Positions 6,523 through 9,112 of a stretch of 9,112 bases of DNA are shown in pieces. This DNA is from DATJSJ01 sp035504175 (GTDB lineage Bacteria > Pseudomonadota > Alphaproteobacteria > Acetobacterales > Acetobacteraceae). The stretch is from positions 1-9,112 of the forward strand of contig DATJSJ010000203.1 in the NCBI GenBank assembly GCA_035504175.1, in the 5' to 3' direction. The notes under the pieces were generated by a model. That model saw only the letters and a list, made by a program, of their open reading frames with translations. It ran no database searches and was not told the DNA's origin. The position numbers and the translations under genes were made by a program. Each line of letters opens with the position of its first letter. Within the stretch, counting starts at the first letter, position 1.

Positions 6523-6543
6523 CCGGGCGGTGCTGCCGCCCGG
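6523..6543 (+). promoter_or_regulatory. Perfect 8-bp GC hairpin in rplE-rpsN spacer
   Basis: CCGGGCGG (6523-6530) and CCGCCCGG (6536-6543) form a perfect stem around the 5-nt loop TGCTG. No T-run follows, so it is not a typical intrinsic terminator. It ends 8 nt before the rpsN ribosome-binding site, where it could affect translation or protect an RNA processing end. Function is inferred; the base pairing is seen directly. Confidence 0.55.
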
Positions 6544-6551
6544 CAGGTTCC

Positions 6552-6557
6552 GGAGGG
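6552..6557 (+). promoter_or_regulatory. Ribosome-binding site for rpsN
   Basis: GGAGGG lies 9 nt before the rpsN ATG at 6567. Because rpsN stands apart from rplE by 72 nt, this site, rather than coupling to rplE, probably drives its translation. It overlaps the end of the short upstream reading frame. Confidence 0.8.
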
Positions 6558-6566
6558 TAGAGACAG

Positions 6567-6872
6567 ATGTCGACGAAATCCGCGGTCGAGAAGAACAATC
6601 GCCGCGCCCGGCTCGCCAAGCGTGACCACGCCAAGCGCGCGGCGCTGAAGCGGACGGTGATGGATCGCACCATCCCGGTCGAGCAGCGCTTCGAGGCGAG
6701 CCTCAAGCTTGCCGAACTGCCGCGCAACGGTGCGGCGGTGCGGGTGCGGCTGCGTTGCGAGCTGACCGGCCGCTCGCGCGGCAACTACCGCAAGTTCCGG
6801 CTGTCGCGGAACATGCTGCGCCAGCTCGCGAGCAGCGGCCAGATTCCCGGCATGATCAAGGCGAGCTGGTAA
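6567..6872 (+). CDS. rpsN: 30S ribosomal protein uS14 (S14), zinc-free form
   Basis: At 101 residues, this is the long, zinc-independent uS14 type. It reads MSTKSAVEKNNRRARLAKRD, then AALKRTVMDRTIPVEQRFEA, SLKLAELPRNGAAVRVRLRC, ELTGRSRGNYRKFRLSRNML and RQLASSGQIPGMIKASW. A single Cys (residue 64) is present and the paired CXXC motifs of the short zinc-binding form are absent, so it should not need zinc. uS14 is a late assembly protein of the 30S head, packing against uS3, uS10 and uS19. It has its own good ribosome-binding site after an unusually long spacer. Its TAA stop runs directly into the AAGGGG site for rpsH. Confidence 0.97.
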   Translation: MSTKSAVEKNNRRARLAKRDHAKRAALKRTVMDRTIPVEQRFEASLKLAELPRNGAAVRVRLRCELTGRSRGNYRKFRLSRNMLRQLASSGQIPGMIKASW

Positions 6873-6883
6873 GGGGCAGGCGA

Positions 6884-7282
6884 ATGTCGGTTTCCGATCC
6901 CCTGGGCGACATGCTGACGCGCATCCGCAACGCGCAGCGCAGCCGGCAGACGGTCTGCGTGGCACCGGCGAGCCGGCTGCGCGCCAACGTGCTGGACGTG
7001 CTGAAGCGCGAGGGCTTCATCCGCGGCTTTTCGGCCGAGGAGCTGCGTCCCGGCGTGGCGCAGCTGCGCATCGAGCTGAAGTACAATGAGGGTCAGCCGG
7101 TGATCAAGGAGATCACCCGGGTCTCCAAGCCCGGCCGGCGGGTCTACTCGAAGATCAGGGAGCTGCCGCGGGTCTATGCCGGTCTCGGCATTTCCATCCT
7201 GTCCACCCCGCGCGGGGTGATGAGCGATGCGGAGGCACGCGCCGCCAATGTCGGCGGCGAGGTCCTCTGCCGCGTGTTCTGA
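6884..7282 (+). CDS. rpsH: 30S ribosomal protein uS8 (S8)
   Basis: At 132 residues, this is typical of uS8 (E. coli 130). N-terminal half: MSVSDPLGDMLTRIRNAQRS, LDVLKREGFIRGF and LRIELKYNEGQPVIKEITRV. C-terminal RNA-binding half: SKPGRRVYSKIRELPRVYAG, LGISILSTPRGVMSDAEARA and NVGGEVLCRVF. The STPRGVMSD turn is the most diagnostic part of the family and is intact. uS8 binds helix 21 of 16S rRNA in the 30S body. In E. coli it also represses spc operon translation by binding mRNA near the start of rplE; whether that holds here is untested. The start at 6884 is fixed by the family N-terminus and AAGGGG at 6871-6876. The frame stays open upstream to 6755, but that stretch is the shadow of rpsN. 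Confidence 0.97.
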   Translation: MSVSDPLGDMLTRIRNAQRSRQTVCVAPASRLRANVLDVLKREGFIRGFSAEELRPGVAQLRIELKYNEGQPVIKEITRVSKPGRRVYSKIRELPRVYAGLGISILSTPRGVMSDAEARAANVGGEVLCRVF

Positions 7283-7296
7283 CGGAGACGGCTGCG

Positions 7297-7830
7297 ATGT
7301 CGCGCGTGGGCAAGTATCCGGTGGAAATCCCGGCGGGCGTGCAGGTGGCGATTGCCGGCCGTACGCTGACCGCGAAGGGCAAGCTCGGCGAGCTGCGCCT
7401 CGATCTCACCGACCAGGTCGAGACCAGCATCGACGGCAACAAGGTGACGGTGAAGCCGCGCAACGGCGAGCGCCAGGCGCGGATGATGTGGGGCACGACA
7501 CGGGCGCTGGTCGCGTCCATGGTGCGCGGGGTGTCGGCCGGGTACAGCAAGACCATGGAGATCACCGGCACCGGCTTTCGCGCCGCGGTGCAGGGCAAGA
7601 ACCTCGTCATGAATCTCGGCTACTCGCATGACGTGGTCTACGCGATTCCCGACGGGATCAAGATCACCACGCCGCGGCCGACCGCGGTGACGGTCGAGGG
7701 TGTGGACAAGCGGCTGGTCGGCCAGGTCGCGGCGGAGATTCGCGGCTTCCGCAAGCCCGAGCCATACAAGGGCAAGGGCGTGCGCTACGACACCGAGGTG
7801 ATCCGCCGCAAGGAAGGCAAGAAGAAGTAA
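7297..7830 (+). CDS. rplF: 50S ribosomal protein uL6 (L6)
   Basis: At 177 residues, this equals the usual uL6 length. It begins MSRVGKYPVEIPAGVQV, and the two related domains follow. The first holds LTAKGKLGELRLDL and the helix RALVASMVRGVSAGYSKTME. The second holds the conserved ITGTGFRAAVQGKNLVMNLG, YSHDVVYAIPDGIKI, the GVDKRLVGQVAAEIRGFRKP helix and PEPYKGKGVRYDTEVIRRKE near the C-terminus. uL6 lies at the base of the L7/L12 stalk near the sarcin-ricin loop and supports GTPase factor function. Changes in its C-terminal region are linked to aminoglycoside resistance in E. coli. GGAGA at 7284-7288 lies 8 nt before the ATG. The TAA stop is one base from the rplR ATG (TAAGATG). Confidence 0.98.
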   Translation: MSRVGKYPVEIPAGVQVAIAGRTLTAKGKLGELRLDLTDQVETSIDGNKVTVKPRNGERQARMMWGTTRALVASMVRGVSAGYSKTMEITGTGFRAAVQGKNLVMNLGYSHDVVYAIPDGIKITTPRPTAVTVEGVDKRLVGQVAAEIRGFRKPEPYKGKGVRYDTEVIRRKEGKKK

Positions 7831-7831
7831 G

Positions 7832-8194
7832 ATGAGCGCCAACCAGGATCTGCGGGATCGCCGTCGGACCCGCCTGCGCTTCGAGCTGCGGCACAAGGCC
7901 GGCGGCCGGCCGCGCCTATCGGTCTTCCGCTCCGGCAAACACATCTACGCGCAGGTGATCGACGACGCGCAGGGGCGGACGGTCGCCGCCGCTTCGTCGC
8001 TGGACAAGTCGCTGCGCGAAAGCCTTCGCAGCGGCGCCGACAAGGCGGCCGCGGCGGCGGTCGGCAAGCTGGTGGCGGAGCGGGCGATCGCCGCGGGGAT
8101 CACCGCGGTGGTGTTCGATCGCGGCGCCTATCTGTATCACGGCCGCGTCCGCGCGCTGGCCGATGCCGCCCGCGAGGGCGGGCTGGCCTTCTGA
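7832..8194 (+). CDS. rplR: 50S ribosomal protein uL18 (L18)
   Basis: At 120 residues, this is near the 117 of E. coli uL18. A basic N-terminus (MSANQDLRDRRRTRLRFELR) is followed by the core GGRPRLSVFRSGKHIYAQVI and DDAQGRTVAAASSLDKSLR. An Ala-rich helix comes next (DKAAAAAVGKLVAERAIAAG), then the very conserved VVFDRGAYLYHGRVRALADA and AREGGLAF end. uL18 binds 5S rRNA and, with uL5, delivers it to the large-subunit central protuberance. Its initiation probably depends on ribosomes finishing rplF, because only one base separates the genes and the upstream Shine-Dalgarno match is weak (GGAAGG). Confidence 0.97.
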   Translation: MSANQDLRDRRRTRLRFELRHKAGGRPRLSVFRSGKHIYAQVIDDAQGRTVAAASSLDKSLRESLRSGADKAAAAAVGKLVAERAIAAGITAVVFDRGAYLYHGRVRALADAAREGGLAF

Positions 8195-8214
8195 GGCCCG
8201 GGGAGTAGAGCCGA

Positions 8215-8811
8215 ATGGCACGTGAAGCACGCGAAGGCCGGGGCCGGGAGCGCGACCGCGATCGCGACGGCGGCGACGAGCTCATCGACAAGCTGGTGAC
8301 GATCAACCGCGTGGCGAAGGTGGTGAAGGGCGGTCGTCGCTTCGCCTTCGCGGCACTCGTGGTGGTCGGCGACCAGAAAGGCCGCGTCGGCTACGGCGCC
8401 GGCAAGGCGCGCGAGGTGCCGGAGGCGATCCGCAAGGCGACCGACCGCGCCAAGCGGACGATGATCCGGGTGCCGATGAAGGAAGGCCGCACGCTGCATC
8501 ACGACGTGCAGGGCCATTACGGCGCCGGCTCGGTGGTGCTGCGCGCGGCCTCGGCCGGCACCGGCATCATCGCCGGCGGGCCGATGCGCGCAGTGTTCGA
8601 GACGCTCGGCATCGGCGACGTGGTCGCCAAATCGATTGGCAGCCGCAACCCGCACAACATGGTCAAGGCGACGTTCGACGCGCTCGGCCGCTGCGCGAGC
8701 CCGCGCTCGGTCGCGTCGCGGCGCGGCCGCAAGGTGTCGGACATCCTCGGCCGGCGCGATGCGGCGCCCGCGCCGGCGGCGGAGACGCAGGGGGCGAGCG
8801 ATGCCGGCTGA
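8215..8811 (+). CDS. rpsE: 30S ribosomal protein uS5 (S5) with charged N-terminal and Ala-rich C-terminal extensions
   Basis: At 198 residues, this compares with about 166 in E. coli uS5. The double-stranded-RNA-binding-like N-domain reads LIDKLVTINRVAKVVKGGRR followed by FAFAALVVVGDQKGRVGYGA. The KGG loop at residues 38-40 matches the loop where spectinomycin-resistance changes occur elsewhere. The C-domain shows GKAREVPEAIRKATDRAKRT, HHDVQGHYGAGSVVLRAASA, GTGIIAGGPMRAVFETLGI and the IGSRNPHNMVKATFDAL segment. Two regions are extra: an Arg/Glu/Asp-rich lead (about residues 2-21) encoded by a GCGAC-type simple repeat, and an Ala/Pro tail (RRDAAPAPAAETQGASDAG). uS5 shapes the mRNA entry channel and decoding accuracy. 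GGGGAG at 8200-8205 supports the ATG at 8215. The last 11 nt overlap rpmD in another frame. Confidence 0.97.
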   Translation: MAREAREGRGRERDRDRDGGDELIDKLVTINRVAKVVKGGRRFAFAALVVVGDQKGRVGYGAGKAREVPEAIRKATDRAKRTMIRVPMKEGRTLHHDVQGHYGAGSVVLRAASAGTGIIAGGPMRAVFETLGIGDVVAKSIGSRNPHNMVKATFDALGRCASPRSVASRRGRKVSDILGRRDAAPAPAAETQGASDAG

Positions 8812-8998
8812 CGAGGTAAAGCGGATCCGGGTGACGCAGACCGGCTCCGGCCACGGCCGCAAGCCCGGGCAGCAGGAAACGCTGATCGGGCTCGGGCTGA
8901 ACAAGATCAACCGGGTGCGTGAGCTGCCGGACACGCCGCAGGTGCGCGGGATGGTGCGGAAGGTGGCGCATCTGGTGCGGGTTGAGGAGTTGGGGTGA
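8801..8998 (+). CDS. rpmD: 50S ribosomal protein uL30 (L30)
   Basis: At 65 residues, this is typical of bacterial uL30 (E. coli 59). It reads MPADEVKRIRVTQTGSGHGR, KPGQQETLIGLGLNKINRVR, ELPDTPQVRGMVRKVAHLVR and VEELG. The ETLIGLGLNKIN stretch and the final VRGMVRKVAHLVRVEE are the family signature. uL30 is a small 23S-binding protein that is dispensable or missing in some bacteria. The start at 8801 overlaps the end of rpsE by 11 nt, with AGGGGGCGAG in rpsE just before it. A longer in-frame extension back to 8636 lies wholly in rpsE and is Arg/Ala-rich noise. rplO normally comes next, but after this stop the sequence turns into inverted repeats. Confidence 0.96.
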   Translation: MPADEVKRIRVTQTGSGHGRKPGQQETLIGLGLNKINRVRELPDTPQVRGMVRKVAHLVRVEELG

Positions 8999-9005
8999 AG
9001 GAAGG

Positions 9006-9024
9006 CCAGGGGCTTTGCCCCTGG
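9006..9024. repeat. Perfect hairpin 1 after rpmD
   Basis: CCAGGGGC (9006-9013) and GCCCCTGG (9017-9024) pair perfectly around a TTT loop, starting 7 nt after the rpmD stop. No T-run follows, so intrinsic termination is not indicated. It shares its right arm with the long inverted repeat 9016-9029 / 9096-9109, so the two folds would compete. Confidence 0.85.
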
Positions 9025-9030
9025 ACCCCA

Positions 9031-9050
9031 CTGGGGCCGTACGGCCCCAG
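9031..9050. repeat. Perfect 20-bp palindrome flanked by ACCCCA direct repeats
   Basis: CTGGGGCCGT (9031-9040) is followed directly by its reverse complement ACGGCCCCAG (9041-9050). The six bases ACCCCA stand on both sides (9025-9030 and 9051-9056). It has no spacer, so as RNA it would fold with a small central loop, and as DNA it could be a dimer-binding site or a cruciform. It lies inside the larger inverted repeat. Confidence 0.85.
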
Positions 9051-9075
9051 ACCCCAATGACTTAAGGAACGGATT

Positions 9076-9094
9076 GCAAAGGCTGCGCCTTTGC
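9076..9094. repeat. Perfect hairpin 3 after rpmD
   Basis: GCAAAGGC (9076-9083) and GCCTTTGC (9087-9094) pair perfectly around a TGC loop. It is the third short palindrome within 90 nt and lies immediately inside the right arm of the long inverted repeat. No T-run follows it within the window. Confidence 0.85.
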
Positions 9095-9112
9095 CGGGGT
9101 CCAGGGGCAGAG

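Larger units (their letters stand above)
6510..6560 (+). other. 16-codon reading frame upstream of and in frame with rpsN (uncertain)
   Basis: An ATG in the rplE-rpsN spacer opens a short frame reading MGKTTGRCCRPAGSGG and ending in TAG at 6558-6560. The frame is the same as rpsN, with two codons (AGA CAG) between its stop and the rpsN ATG. The hairpin arms at 6523-6543 lie inside it, so the Arg/Cys/Pro-rich composition may simply follow from the GC-rich stem. The ATG context GACGATG resembles that of rplC and rplE, but no good ribosome-binding site precedes it. It could be a leader peptide, a leftover of an older rpsN start, or a chance frame. I do not recognise the peptide, and coding is not established. 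Confidence 0.2.
8999..9112. repeat. Nested palindromic intergenic repeat cluster, continuing past the window
   Basis: The 114 nt after rpmD hold no recognisable gene. A 14-nt arm at 9016-9029 (TGCCCCTGGACCCC) has its exact reverse complement at 9096-9109 and encloses the 20-bp palindrome and hairpin 3. A four-way, cloverleaf-like fold is therefore possible. Hairpin 1 is an alternative use of the left arm. The GGGGTCCAGGGGC style resembles intergenic palindromes I recall from Acetobacteraceae and relatives, which is recognition from memory and not a search result. It may be a dispersed REP-like element, an RNA-stability or attenuation structure, or part of a longer repeat cut by the window edge. 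Confidence 0.7.

Noticed and set aside
5619..6965. 448-codon open frame on the minus strand opposite rplX-rpsH
   Set aside because: It runs antisense to four clearly conserved ribosomal genes, has the Arg/Ala/His-rich composition of high-GC shadow frames, and shows no recognisable domain.
9006..9024. Hairpin 1 as a Rho-independent terminator of the operon
   Set aside because: The stem is strong but is followed by ACCCCACTGG with no T-run on either strand, so the canonical signature is missing. Other modes of termination cannot be excluded.
8137..9057. 306-codon minus-strand frame covering rpsE, rpmD and part of the repeat cluster
   Set aside because: Its apparent N-terminus comes from the palindromic repeats and the rest is the antisense of rpsE/rpmD; no conserved protein feature is visible.
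9006..9109. tRNA gene, suggested by the cloverleaf-like fold
   Set aside because: There is no T-loop GTTCRA consensus, no D-loop pattern and no 7-bp acceptor stem with discriminator; the arms are C/G-block palindromes instead.
9074..9112. Possible rplO or other gene start (TTG at 9074 after AAGGAA)
   Set aside because: The translation follows the palindromic arms and does not resemble the uL15 N-terminus, so it is read as repeat sequence.

Overview
This window is a densely packed, high-GC piece of the bacterial S10-spc ribosomal protein cluster. Every gene is on the + strand. Twenty genes are recognisable by protein sequence, in the canonical order: rpsJ (3' part only), rplC, rplD, rplW, rplB, rpsS, rplV, rpsC, rplP, rpmC, rpsQ, rplN, rplX, rplE, rpsN, rpsH, rplF, rplR, rpsE, rpmD. 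Codon use is strongly G/C-biased at third positions. The protein style fits an alphaproteobacterium: uS14 is a 101-residue zinc-free form, uL3, uL22, uS17 and uS5 carry Ala/Pro-rich tails, and uL2 ends in a GKPTKGYKTR-type C-terminus. The GGGGTCCAGGGGC-type palindromes at the right end recall intergenic repeats I associate with Rhodospirillales/Acetobacteraceae. That family-level placement is inference from memory, not a search.

Layout: positions 1-4878 hold the S10 part, the tail of uS10 through uL29. Positions 4892-8998 hold uS17 and the spc part, uL14 through uL30. Genes are separated by 1-36 nt or overlap: ATGA at rplD/rplW, TAATG at rplN/rplX, 11 nt at rpsE/rpmD. The only wider internal gap is 72 nt between rplE and rpsN. 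It holds a perfect 8-bp GC hairpin inside a 16-codon reading frame that is in frame with rpsN. No promoter or intrinsic terminator is visible, so the block is probably read as one long transcript that begins before the window.

The products assemble the two subunits together. uL3, uL4, uL2, uL22, uL23, uL29 and uL24 build the peptidyl-transferase surroundings and exit tunnel. uL5 and uL18 bind 5S rRNA, and uL6, uL14 and uL16 serve the factor- and tRNA-binding face. uS10, uS19, uS3 and uS14 build the 30S head, and uS17, uS8 and uS5 the body and decoding region. Known regulators of such operons, uL4 and uS8, are encoded here, but I cannot identify their RNA targets in this window.

After rpmD the usual next genes, rplO and secY, do not start within the 114 nt left. 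That stretch is a cluster of nested inverted repeats and is the least ordinary part of the window. No defence system, mobile-element gene, CRISPR array, tRNA or rRNA gene was seen.
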